Shown one piece after another: positions 37,831-49,740 of a stretch of 64,000 nt of DNA. The DNA comes from Trichopria drosophilae (Eukaryota; Arthropoda; Insecta; Hymenoptera; Diapriidae): the NCBI GenBank assembly GCA_030407085.1, contig CM059585.1:3605001-3669000 (forward strand), in the 5' to 3' direction. Numbering within the stretch: position 1 is the first letter of the stretch; each line of letters begins with the position of its first letter. The notes under the pieces are model-generated. The model saw only the letters and a program-made list of their open reading frames with translations, was not told the DNA's origin and made no database searches. The position numbers were made by a program, and so were the translations under genes.

Positions 37831-39840
37831 ATAATATCTTCCTGAACAAGTATAATATTTTTTGCAAGTTTCTTTATCAAATAAAATATCTGAACAACGA
37901 TTTAATTATATTTTTCGGTTTCGTAACTGAATTGGAGTTTGCTGTAACGAAATTGATAAGAACTATACCCTAACAATGACATTCCAATATAAACAGTCTT
38001 TTTTTTAGAAAAGGCTACAATTTTTTATGTTCGATTTAGGTATGATTATGTAACTATGACTCTCCTTTTAATTACATTAGTCTACTAAGTAAGAATTTTG
38101 TATACTGGTGTACCAATCAAAGGAATTATGGGTCACCGATTTTTCAAATCATTAATTATCGAAATGTCACCAAAATATAACTAGTAAGGAATGACGTATG
38201 GATAATACATAAGCCCGAACTGGTAAACGATCTTGCGGACCTACACTCTGAAATGAACGTCCTATTTCTCGGACGAAATGGCGATGGCGGCGGGCGGTAC
38301 CGCACTTTCAAATTATTCATTGTTAGTGGGCGCAAACTGTGGAACTCGTTACCGCGATAAATCAAAAAGCGTGCCGCTGTATAGTCTACAGAAGGCGACG
38401 CAAATATTTATTTAGCGAAATTTGAAATTGTCCCTTAAACGAATTACATTGAGAACTACGGAATATTCGGAGATTATTACGGAAGTCGCGATCTTTGATG
38501 CAATTTGCGCAACGGGGGTCGTAACTAGTAAATTTACGACGCATCGGCTTAATGCTCAGGTATTAATCGGCTTCAATATTAATTCAAGTCTTGCATGAGG
38601 ATTCGAAATCCAGTTACCTACAAAATTGCATAATTTACATCTCCAAGTAACCTATTTCGATTTCCCTGTCTCACTTTCATTTTTGACAGCAATTTGGTTT
38701 CCTAATGATATTCATCGAATTCCGATTTCGAAATTGTTGTTTTTTGGAGTGTCAGAGCAAATAAATTGTCCAGCAATCAATAAATTTTAGTTTTACCTAA
38801 ACGCTTCTAGAGCATAAAAATTTATCAAAATTCGTTCATTTTTATTTATTCACCTAAGTGGATTCTTACTCATGAATAGATAAATATTTCTAAAAGCGTT
38901 TTTCCTAGGAAGCAATAAATTTGAATTCCCTGTCCTCGCTTCCCTTATATCTACGGTACGAATTTTCACACCGCAGCAACAGCCGTTATGTATCTGCGAG
39001 GACTTTGGGCACTCGCCAATCTCGCGCGAATAATTATGTATAAAGTCGACGCGGCGAGATGACGATGCAAATGGCGGCTCTGGCACGAAGATGGTATACG
39101 TAATGGCGGTGGCTCGCCGCACGAAATACGTCTAAATATTAATGACATATCCCTGCCTACGGCGTACCGTAGACTGCTTAGTCCACGGGGTGCGTTCGCT
39201 TTCTGTTTTCCTTACACCGATCGAGTGCTCCGCAATGTTCCTCCTACTCCCATGTCTTGATGACGCGAGTTTCGCGACCGCGTGAGCCGATGTCTGGATG
39301 CACGTATAATTTCGGGACTCGAAATTAGCGCGAAACTTTGGTCGAAATTGCAATACCTTGTCGGAAACTTCAAAATTGACTGCAGTGTATTCGGAACTGG
39401 GTAATGCTTCGGTGGTGCATTCGATCAAACCATTTTAATGAAAAACGCCGCGATCAAAGCCACGTTAATTACCGTCGGACGAATCACGCAGCGGTACAAC
39501 GCGTCAAGGTGATTCGACGATGACTTTCAAACAGCCCAGACGTTCAAACTTTTCTTTGGCCAATAAGTTTTTGGACTGCACCACAAGCTTCGGGCAAAAG
39601 CATAAATGAAGGGACAGTGCGTGGGCGGCAGCAGATAGGATTAGAAGTTCCGGCTGTGGAAACGAAGAGGGACGAAGATTGGCGAAAATAGTTTCACGCC
39701 GCGCCACGTAATTTCGAGTGATCAGGCTGTATTCATTTGCAGGTCCCCGTTAATTAACCCCCCACAGCCATCAGCTATTTCGTTCCTCGCGTCTACGAAG
39801 TTCGACTGCAGACACATTTTCTCCTACTAAACGACACAAT
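37831..39840. other. Non-coding DNA with CpG-rich sections
   Basis: The stretches 38,200-38,560 and 38,930-39,720 are CpG-rich. Overlapping minus frames of 60-98 codons (for example 39,132-39,428) match nothing known. The stretch 38,340-38,520 mixes ATAAAT, TTTGATG and GATTATT words with CpG, as cis-regulatory DNA often does. This is impression only. Confidence 0.4.
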
Positions 39841-40990
39841 TTGTATTAATTGACTTTCCTAATTTATTTCGTTGCATCGTCTTCAACACCAAAGTTTTCT
39901 GCATTTTCATTTTCAAGTTTCTCAATAAAGCATTTCTTTCTATCCCATCATCTTTGGTGACAATATTGTTATGGATGTTTCCTACTCTTCCGCCATTATC
40001 ATTATATTAATGATGTTTTACCAATATGTTCATAAGGAACTTTCTTCGGTAGACACCATCTAATTGGAGTTTAATCGCCTCAAACACATTTGACAATAAG
40101 TACGTAATGGCATTTAACTCATGACATCTTTAGGAACTTTAAAACTATCCTAATACAGTGTAGTTCAGAATCCTAACTGATTCTGATCATAGATCACCTA
40201 ACAATAAATACTAAGTCTTACATATCTATATGTAGCTCAATTATAAATGATTCCTAAGAAATGAAATGAGCTTAGATATTTAGAAGCACTTGTTGAAGTA
40301 GATGATATTATTTGTATGTCTCCAACGGATGGTTCCCAATTTTGAGGAATGCTTAAATCGTTTCTAGAATTTTATTAATGACCATAGGTTTTCCCTGATC
40401 TGAAAACGGTGGTCCAGTCATAGTGTTGATAATATCGTCAGGTATCCAAAATGTCTTATGAATGTGTGTTATTTAAGTTCTATCTGAATTGTATCAAGAA
40501 AAGTCCCAGGACTTGTATTTCGAAACGCTCCTCAATTATAAATGGTTCCCATGAAATTAAATCATCTTTGTCAGTTCGAAGCACTTGTTGAAGCAGTTGA
40601 TATTATTTTTATGTATGTAATGGATGATTCCTAATTTGAAGGAATGCCTACAGATATCGAATTAATGTGATTCCACGAATCAGTTAATGGGCATAGGTTA
40701 TTTGTTGCTGAAATCATCTTCCAATATTGTGCTACTGGTTTGTCCCAAAAACGTTTCACAGACCACCTATGATTCTGAACGATCATTAATAGAGGCTCCA
40801 AGTCAATGAGTATTATACTGGAGTTATGCTGTTTCAAGAATTTCTAATTCATCAGAAAAAGTCCTAGGATACGTCAAACAGTTTGAAATACTTGCTGGAG
40901 AAGGTGATCGACTTTAATATTAGGAAAGATTGAGACTTATTATCCTCGTGAGTTTTCCTTTAGTTAGCATGGGTTTCTCTAATACGCTGT
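39841..40990. repeat. Tandem repeat with a period of about 300 bp
   Basis: CTCAATTATAAATG starts at 40,236 and again at 40,531. The 16-bp word GAAGCACTTGTTGAAG lies at 40,283 and 40,578, the same 295-bp spacing, and both are followed by a GATATTATT word, a GGATG-TTCC word and later GGCATAGG or CCATAGG. A third, diverged partial copy is recognisable by GTTTCAAGAA at 40,831 and GAAATACTTGCTGGAG at 40,885, about 307 bp on. Coding potential is absent. The first copy may start earlier, near 39,960. Confidence 0.65.
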
Positions 40991-41079
40991 AACAAAAAAT
41001 CTCATGTCGATCGCCGATTTCAGGAGTAGCTCAGAAATGGGATGGATTTCTAAGGAAAAGGTATTAAGAAAGCAAGAAA

Positions 41080-41960
41080 AAAAAAGAAATTAACGAGAGC
41101 CGAGGTCTTATATGCCTTTTCTACGCTAGGTTCTTAATCGATTGCCGCTCGCGAGAGTTTCAAACTTTACGCCGCCACCCGGCGGCAGGAATCGGCCTTT
41201 CCTTCTCGCTGACAAGGGTCGACGAAGAAACGGAGGTTAGAAAACGAGAGGAGAACTCGAGGGATAGCGCAGGGGACGAGAAAACGTCGGTACAACTGGA
41301 GGGGGAAACCCTCGTGTGAGTTAGATCGAAAGAGGACAATGAAAGGGGGCGGCAAGGGGCAGGGGGAGCAAGGAAGCAGCGGAGTCTGTAAATTTTCTTA
41401 CATTTTATGAGCCATCAGAATTTCATAACCTCGAGCCAGTCCGCGTGGTACTTTACACAGGAAAAGTTTCTCGAACCCCGTCCCACCCCTCTCCTTTTGA
41501 CTTTGCATTCTTTCTTCGCGAAAGGGGGCCGTTGTAGTACGCGAAAGCATGGAAAAAAGAAAGAATACGGGAACTGCAATTGCCTTTGCGCGCGCGGGGT
41601 CGCATTAAGGATCGATGCTACAACATCGGTGCAAGCTCGAGGAAGATGGCGGAAATGCAGGAAAAGGAACGACCGAGATTGTAATATCGTTTAAAGAGAT
41701 GAATAGCGGATAGTAAAAGGCTCGTTCTATGCAGCCGCGGCTTCCATTATCCCGCCTCCCAGAGATAGGGAGAGCGAGAGAGAGAGAGAAACCTCGGCAT
41801 GTACAGTCATCCGTGAAAGGGCGAAATCGCGATCGTTCGCCAAATCGTTTATCCCCAGTCATGCGAACGTAAGAAGCTCCGCTTACGCTCGCGTGATGAG
41901 ATACCGACTTTGGAATCAACCTCGAGTTTGAAATCTTGATAACGCTTGTGTCCTCGGCCA
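41080..41960. other. CpG-rich, purine-rich island
   Basis: A GC-rich block with a G/A-rich plus strand at 41,215-41,380 and a short (GA)n run at 41,772-41,791. Open frames of 95 (41,407-41,694 plus) and 118 codons (41,605-41,961 minus) overlap on opposite strands. I recognise neither. Regulatory or untranslated-exon DNA is possible. Confidence 0.4.
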
Positions 41961-43990
41961 TCCTTTCGAATCACAATAAACGAAGCCCAACAACATCATT
42001 TTTCAAAATTTAGATACCCAGCGATATTACTCTAAAGTGCTTTCTTAATTCCTATTTGGCGCATCTTCCAGACAATCTGGTACCAAAGTCGATGAAAATC
42101 CGTGGAAGGATATCATTACGGTTCAGTACATAAATGACAAGATTTGGTTGAGGAAACGAATCTCTAACTATTCTCTTATTGCTCTAACCTCCAGATAGTG
42201 GATCAGTTGTAGTAACTAACAGATTTATAGATCAACCGGTGTTCTCCAGACTAATGTCTTGTTCACATCAATTGCTTCAACCAAGTCAGTTTTTCCGCGT
42301 CACATACCGAAATGATCTAAGAGGTGTCCGTTTAGTTCAGATTATTGGCTCCACCAACTCCTTTCTCCAATTTACATCCAACCAAATATTAATGGACAAG
42401 TTCAGTCAGAAAAAATAGATGGACCAGAAAATCTGTTTCCCGCTAATATTTTATTTTTATTTATGACAAAATCCATGGAAATGATGTCTTGATCGAAGCA
42501 ACTATTTTGGGTTCCACGGAAGAAGCTGATGACTTAGCACAATTATTTCCGTGTTCACATACCTAACTATTAGGTTCTCTAACCAGTTTGACGTTTGGGA
42601 CTCAGAGCAATAAGGGAATGATTAGGTCAATCAAACAAGTCCTTTTCTAGGAATGGAACACTCCAATACTGTACTCCGATTATTTATTTAGTATGTTTTG
42701 GTTAAATTCTTTCCGATTTGCAAAGATACAGTTAACAATATAATAAACAATACTTGAATTGAGCATGGATCTTTTCGATTAAGATAAATGGCCAAGCTTC
42801 ATTGATCAGAAATTTCAGTCGTAAAATGCAGGATGAAAGTGTTTCATCGGAGGCTCGATAAAAAGAAGCAAGAGAAGTCTTGTTAATTAATTCTTAGGAA
42901 ACTGATTTAAGTATTTTCAAGCCAGACACAACTAACGGAAAACCATTACTCGACGCGATAGGTAACAGCAACAACGGCAAAAGTCAAACGGTAGCGCTGT
43001 GATGCGATGTTTTGCAAAAGACATTAACTGTTCTTGAGAAAGTTTGAATCTTTATGACGTCATGTCATTTAAGGAAACTTTGAAAAGTTTTCCAAGAACG
43101 ATGACTTGATGGGATCAGGCCTTGCGCGAACTTTTTCAAGTAGTTGCAAAATGTTTAGAATATCCCAGAACGTAGGAAGCTCTCATATGAAGTGTATCGG
43201 AAGGAATTAATTGTCTGAGAAATCATCCACTGTTTACATTCTTGTAATTACAAATTACTTTTTAAAATTGGTATTTCTTACTCTAAGTTCCATGCTCTTC
43301 AAGTTCGCGGAGTTCCCTAACAATAAAAAAAAAATATTTGACATCTAATTCTGTAGTAACTTCTACACAGTTTTTTAGAGAAATCAATTTCACGAAGATT
43401 ATTCAATTAAATCTGCCTTCCTGCGTCACCGACGATTGAATTCAACAAGACGAAACTAGGCAGAATTTGGGAAAGTTGGAGTGACGCTCAACATTAAAGC
43501 TTCAATCGGGGGCCCTTCGAAAGCTCACGACAGCCGTCACTTTCGACGTATGCGATTCTGGTGAATTTTTTATTCTTTAAAACGGTTGCCGAATATACAT
43601 GCGGCGTGAAGTAAGCCAGATGGAAGATTTACAAGTTGCGTGCCGCCTTCGCGTGACTTCGTACTTAAATAGCGCGCGTGTGCGCGAAAGCAAGTCCCAG
43701 CGAGCTTGTCGCAAAACGCCGATCGACTACTCGTTAATTTATGACTAGCGTCTCGGACCTACACCGCAAAATTCGATTTTCCGCCTCCACCCTCACCATT
43801 GTTCCGCGCTATATTTCACTGTCCGGACACGAAATAACTTAGCCGTGGAAAGAAGCAGTCCATAACAATTTTTAGGATTAAAAATCATGTTGATGGAGCT
43901 GAAATTTTCAAGTAATTTTGATTTTTTCCTTTGACATGACGAATGAGTAGGATTTTCTTTCCACATGATGGCAGCCAATATCAGGCAAAG
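41961..43990. other. Non-coding DNA, no gene seen
   Basis: Mixed to A+T-rich, with a CpG-rich patch at 43,490-43,800. The sequence at 42,040-42,860 has the same word style (TGGACCAG, TTCAGTC, CCAACC) as the degenerate arrays on either side, but I could not define a period. Confidence 0.4.
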
Positions 43991-44004
43991 ATCATTTGTA
44001 CCCA

Positions 44005-44185
44005 GACAGCAGACTACATTTTTTAAAAGATTTCTGATGTGGTCAATTGCACAATTGTTTTATCACCTCAGGATTTTATGGTGGCTGAAAATGGTGGTAA
44101 ACAAAACCATTTTCGTCTATTTCTGAGGTTATATATGCATGGTAGATCAAAATTCTTACGTGACAAAAAAATTGTTTGACTAGAT
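44005..44185. repeat. Small foldback element
   Basis: GAAAATGGT at 44,087-44,095 pairs with ACCATTTTC at 44,106-44,114 across a 10-nt loop. ACCTCAG at 44,065-44,071 pairs with CTGAGGT at 44,123-44,129. Weaker pairing continues outward: the ACATTTTTTAAAAG area near 44,020 with the CAAAAAAATTGT area near 44,163. The unit could form a hairpin of about 180 nt. It most likely belongs to the same general class of MITE-like repeats as the others here. Confidence 0.55.
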
Positions 44186-46230
44186 TTGGATGCAGCCTTC
44201 AAAAGTGTAGTACCCGTTAAAATAAAATGCCTTCGCGAGGTGTTCTGTCTGATTTTCTTGGTCTGTGTAATTAATTTAGTTTCTTAAAAGGCAAGTGAAT
44301 TGTGTACCGTGAAAACCGAACAATTTTTTGTCACAGAATTCAAGTTCCTCAATTTTATTGAAAAATAATATTGACAAGTTATTTTAAAAAAAATGAACTT
44401 TTTGCTTGCTATATAATGTGCCCAATTGGTAAGCAAAATAGTATATTACGATACAAGTGCGCCAAGTAGGTGATTTGCGCACGAGTAAACTAATGCGTAA
44501 ATGACGTATTTTGTACGTGAATCGTATGCTACACTTGAAAAAAAAAACTATTCAGTTACTTCATAAAGTAATTGAGAACTATTGAGTTACCTTATAAATT
44601 AGAACCAGACCTAAGGAATTTTCATAGGACCCGAATTTCCCTGTCTGTACCTCAGCCAATTTTCAGTATTTGGAAATGTAATTTCAACTGAATATTTCCT
44701 GTAATATTCAGAGGACAATAATGCAAACGAGAGAATATTTGAAAAATATATAACGTTACATTTATAGTAATTAATGAACCTTAGATAGAGAGTTTCAATT
44801 TCTTGGAGCAATATTTTGATTATTAAAATATACTTTAGTTGAGGTCTCATTACGAAATTGCTATTCCGGGCAAAAATTGTTTGGACAACGACGAGCATAA
44901 TTATTCGTTTTCAAACATTAATTTTGAGCTGTAATGACAGTTGTAATAAATGCAAATTAAGGCATTATAATGCATCATTGAAAAAAGTAATCGAAAAAAG
45001 GTGATCAAGGTGGATTTGAACCCGGGCCGCAATGTACAAATCCAATGACTAAACTACTGATGTAATTTTACAACGATATAAAATTTCTAACCTCCAATAT
45101 GGTTATTTCATCACATATGGATGCTTTTTGAAAACTGTTCACTCAGCAAAATGTTCGTTTGAGTTTACTGGAAACCCAACTTGTTTGAGCCGCAGTAACC
45201 CAAATATCATTTCGAATGAAAGGAAATGACAATTAAAATTTGGAACCATCAAAAATCAATTTTTTTTTTTAAAGTATCGTTTTTAAACGACATTTATATT
45301 GTTCTGGTAGTTCTTTTAAACTAAAAAAGTAGTTTTTTTTTCAATTTTCAAGATTTTTGTATTGGAAACGGTAAGAGATAGATGATTGTATTTGCATAAT
45401 TCTATACCAACATTCTAAAATCACCACACTTAATCCTGATCATTACGACCTAAAATTTGGATATGTACATTCAAAATTATACATTATAATGAACATAAAT
45501 ACTTTATATCTGAATTTTTTACATAATTATTAATGAATTTCGTAAAAATGATGCCTCTAAATTACTTATAATTATGAATCATGCATGACAATGTCCGCAA
45601 CTTTTTTCCCCGGGATCTGATTGTCAAAATTAAAAACGGCGAAGCCGACATGGCGGACTAATTTTGTTAAATCAACCGGATTCTCATAAAATTGTTCGGT
45701 TATTTTCGGAGTCCTCGATTTATTGTAATCATTGTAAAATATAAATGTAATAATATTATTAATATTAAAGCTCTCTTATTTCGCCCCTTCTTTAACCACA
45801 AACAAACTTGAACTGTAAGAAGTATCTCAAAAATACTAGTTTAAGTTGTTGTTGCCACTGTTAATGGCAGTTTTTCCAAGTTTTCTTTTATAATTAAATC
45901 AAATATAATTTGTCTCGCAAAGTAATATTAAAGATTCAATTTGTCGTGGTGCGATCATATAACCGATAAATTGATATATAAACAGTCAGAAAATTGATTT
46001 TATAATTTAATGATAAGCTAAAATGTAGAAATAAAGAATTGTAGGTCATTTTAAAAATTTAAAAGAGTCATGTAATTGGTATAAGTGGTATTATTTCTTT
46101 CGGCTACCTACACCTTTTTTACTACGTTTTAGAATACATTTAAAACGGTAGTAATAATTGAGTCCCAGGCATCCCTTTATTCCCATTACTTTGTCACTTT
46201 CAGTGATATAATTAAAACGTCCTTATCCAT
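44186..46230. other. A+T-rich non-coding DNA
   Basis: Frames are at most 95 codons (44,611-44,898 minus, Leu/Ile/Tyr-rich from A+T bias). A 29-bp direct repeat beginning AACTATT(C/G)AGTTAC lies at about 44,547 and 44,576. It contains the tRNA-like remnant at 45,000-45,060. A CGGCGAAGCCG mini-hairpin with a following CATGGCGGAC word near 45,640-45,660 recalls the satellite word set. Confidence 0.45.
45000..45060 (-). other. tRNA-like remnant (pseudo-tRNA or SINE head)
   Basis: On the minus strand, a TAGTTTAGTCATTGG word resembles an A box. It is followed about 34 nt later by GGGTTCAAATCC, a good B box/T-loop. The strand ends in CACC followed by TTTTTT, a Pol III-type terminator. The A-to-B spacing is about 10 nt short of a normal tRNA and the outer T-stem does not pair. 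It is therefore not a functional tRNA; a decayed tRNA copy or tRNA-derived SINE head fits better. Confidence 0.4.
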
Positions 46231-46234
46231 GAGG

Positions 46235-46520
46235 GATCGCCCATATTGAATTCTTATTAGATTCGCAATAATAATGTCCGCGAAAATCCGGAATAAAAAG
46301 CTTGAACAGAATCCAGAAAGATGATTTTTTGAACATAACGCGCCATGAACTCTTTTGAATATTGAAAATCAGTCCACAGAATTCATATCCTACGTTGTTT
46401 TCGCCCTTTTCCAAAAACCGCCAAGCAAGTTTAAGGGAATCAAATTATTTTTAGAATATTTTCCGCCATATCAAATCCGCTATTTTAAATTTTGAAAATC
46501 AGAACAGTAATCAGTAGCTT
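46235..46520. repeat. Decayed satellite array related to the 63-kb array
   Basis: Three spaced units begin CGCCCATATTGAATT (46,239), CGCGCCATGAAC (46,339) and TTCCGCCATATC (46,461), about 100 and 122 bp apart. Each runs into a TTTTGAA-TATTGAAAATCAG-type segment. The order of words (GCCAT-TTGAAT, AAAATC, CGCAAT or GTAATC, CAAGTTT) is the same as in the units at 63,160-63,440, in the same orientation. The 63-codon minus frame 46,223-46,414 is a translation of this array. Confidence 0.5.
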
Positions 46521-48649
46521 GAAAAAGATAACAAATCATGATCTAAGGTATGCATTGGTTATAAAATTATTACTCTCAAAGCAATTTAAACTGTCCATCT
46601 ATAAATCATTGGTTACCAGAAGCAAAAAGTTATGTTACATCTCATTTATATCATTGTCAAAATACAGGATGTGTTCATTTAAAATAACATAAAAAATTTT
46701 TAGATTTGGTTGGCCGGTTCTATTCGATCCAATTATAAACAGTAGACTGCACTAAATTTACAGAACAATTTTATTATTATTTTCGCCATTGTTTTTAATA
46801 ACAAATTAAACTTTTTCATTGGTACAATACAAACAAATTAAAAAAAATACTGCAAATTATAAGTGCTCTTTATTACATATTACTAGCTAAATAGTATAGC
46901 CAAAACCCTAATTCAAACAGCCTAACTTTGTTTGACACATTTAAAGACTCTAGTTTAGTGAACTCATGGGTAATTTTCTAAAATCCATAAAAATTAATCA
47001 TTAAATCATGCTTCATTCTCTACGATCTGTTAGACTATCCTTCATTCAAAACAGATACATTCGAAAATAAAGCTGATCATTTCAATGTATTAACTTTCAC
47101 TACATAAGTATATAAAATCCTACGTTTAAAATATTGTCCGTCGATAATATAATAATTGCATACAATGGATGAAACTATTTAAAGGTAGTAACAATCTTCC
47201 AACTTTTCTTCTTTGAACTGAAATTATGATTAAATTAATTTTAAAATGAATTCTCAGAAATTAGAATCTCTTTCAGTTTACAGTCGAAAATTTCGTGGAT
47301 ATTAATAAAATCTAAATCGACAAATAATGATGCTAAAAAAGGATGTAGGGCTTAATAAAAAATAATCATTTTTTGTTATGATCTACAATTCAGCCCTCAG
47401 TTTGTTAGTCCGTGATCTAAATAAATTCACCCTATAATTAAAATAAATAAAAATTTTATTAATAAACAATAAGAAAACATTAGCATGTATGAAAAACATA
47501 CGACCGCCGCAAAGTCCCAGGTTCAACTCCCGCCGGGGCCATATTTTTCTATTTTGTTCGTCCTTTGTTTTTAATACAAAATTTCGAAAAAATCGAACTA
47601 TTTTCATGGTCATGTTAATCAATGTTTACCACTTTCGCAACACTTCTGAATTATGCAATGTTTAGAAGAGAAAAATTGGAATTTTTAATCGTATTTGAAC
47701 TCATACAATCTAACGTAAACAAAAAACCCCAGTTATACCTTCATTAAAAAGCAATTTTTTATTTTTATGCAGTCTAATAAATTCTGAATAAGATCGAAAT
47801 TTGCTAAACGTAACATTATTGTTCTACATTGTCGAACTACATCTTCTGTTCTTCCGTCATTGCTTAATTATAACGTTATTCAAGACCAATTAAAACTTTT
47901 TCACTTACGAAACTATTTACGAAATAAATGATATAACATATCCTGCAAAATTTATTCACAAACTGCAAAAAAGAAATGTGTTCTTCCAATTAAACTCATA
48001 TAGGCCAATCAGGTGCGGGAAATATTCACGTAATATTACAAAATTCTGATTATAATTACTGCAAATCATGTTGAATATTACTACCAAATAAATCTAACCA
48101 AATACTAAAATGTATTAATTTTATTACAGGTTCAAGTCAATCTCCCTGTATTGCATAAATAATAATCTGCAAAATACTGATGGTATCATTTTTATGGACA
48201 TTTTTTTTTATTGAAAAACATAATACGGAAACTCCTTCGTCACACATCAGAGTGTTTAATATTATCCGTTCAAATTCTGAGCCTTTAACAGAAATAACAT
48301 ATAATTATCAATTTTTTAACCTCTTAATAATGTTAAAAGATACTAATTTTTTAAACAAAAACGGCATTTTTATCGACTGAGAATCCTATTTTGTCATTGG
48401 TAGATTTTACTAAGTATATTTCATCGCCCTTTTAAATAAAACGTGACAGTAAGTCCATCCAAAAATATTTAAGTCTATTTTCGCGTTTTATTTACAAAAT
48501 CGATAAAATATGAAAGGTAAATAGAAAATATTACATTCTACGATAAAAAACTACATTTTTTGTTGATGCAAGTCAAATTTTTGTTATTAAATATCTCAAT
48601 ATAAAATGTATTTACTGTCAAGTGTTAAGCTCTCAAAATTTACTATAAT
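46521..48649. other. A+T-rich non-coding DNA
   Basis: No frame is above 79 codons, and no tandem structure was seen. The only distinct item is the tRNA-like tail at 47,490-47,558. Confidence 0.5.
47490..47558 (+). other. tRNA-like tail with T-run
   Basis: GGTTCAACTCCCGCC at 47,520-47,534 is a near-perfect B box/T-loop. It is followed by GGGGCCA and then TATTTTTC. TAGCATGTATG lies 40 nt upstream at the A-box distance, but the acceptor ends do not pair. A degenerate tRNA-derived sequence is likely; it is not an active tRNA gene. Confidence 0.35.
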
Positions 48650-48903
48650 GTCCGTCCTTAGTAAATCAAGACACAATTACCAGATTAATTGATGAATCAT
48701 TTTTTTTTCTAAGCTGTGAAATCTTTCAATCACGATGGACAGCTGAATACGACAAGTTTATTCTTAAATGAAAACACGTATACGTGTTACTATAAAAAGC
48801 TGCAATTTGCGACTAAGGACGGCCACGTTGGTATGACACACAAACTCTCGGTCGTTATAACACACTAGCAGAACGTCGTCAATCTATAGCCTGCGTATAG
48901 ATT
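48650..48903. repeat. Inverted-repeat pair with internal and flanking palindromes
   Basis: CCGTCCTTAGT at 48,652-48,662 is mirrored exactly by ACTAAGGACGG at 48,812-48,822, framing about 170 bp as terminal repeats would. Inside lies a perfect 16-bp palindrome AACACGTATACGTGTT (48,773-48,788). Just outside, AATCTATA and TATAGATT (48,881-48,903) form an 8-bp hairpin. A small MITE is the simplest reading. No target-site duplication is evident. Confidence 0.45.
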
Positions 48904-49740
48904 GCACGCGAAGACTTCGAAAAGTGGAATATTATATTTTTCTTTCTGTACGTTTCATGATAAAATCGTCTATAGTTTTCAAAATTAATAAAAATGGCAC
49001 TAGCTGGGCGTCATCTTTCAGTAAAACAAATAAATCAATCAATTAAGTTAAATACGTGATAAATAATAAACATATTTTCATACAAGATGATCAAATATTT
49101 TTAATACTCAAAAATAATGATTAAAAGAGCCATAAATAACATAAAAACCATTATAGTGATTTTTCCGAACCTCAATTTAATAACAAATATGTTTAATTCG
49201 TTGGATTAGTCGAAATGGTACTAATGTAATATATGGCAGTAGATTTAACTTTTATGAGCGTTCTTACTGAAATGATTTAGGTCTGACTAAAGTCAAATAA
49301 GTACTTGAGACGTCCGCTCGTGCGTTGTAATGAATAATCGCGTACTTACGTACAATTACGTCTAAATAAGCATAAATCATGGCTATGTACTTGGTACCCT
49401 TCGATTAGTAAACTGAGAAATGTCAAAATGTTATTCGTTGTAAATTTTGCTGAATAAAATAATTATATAAATCTATTTTTCTGATAAGGTCGACAAATGT
49501 AAAATACAGAAAGATTTGTTGACACCTCATAAAATAAATTCCAATTCTGTAAATCAATACGCAGTTAGTTATTATTTTCATATTTATATTACTGAAACAA
49601 AAAAAATATAAAATTCTGACGAACCGAAATGTAAACAGAGGTAATCAAAATCGTTGATTTTTAATTATTTTTTTTTTGTTGAAAATGTGCAAATATGATA
49701 TCGGACATGGCTAATACACGTGTATAAGTGTTATCGCCAG
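48904..49740. other. A+T-rich non-coding DNA
   Basis: I see no gene, repeat unit or structured RNA in this stretch. Confidence 0.55.
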
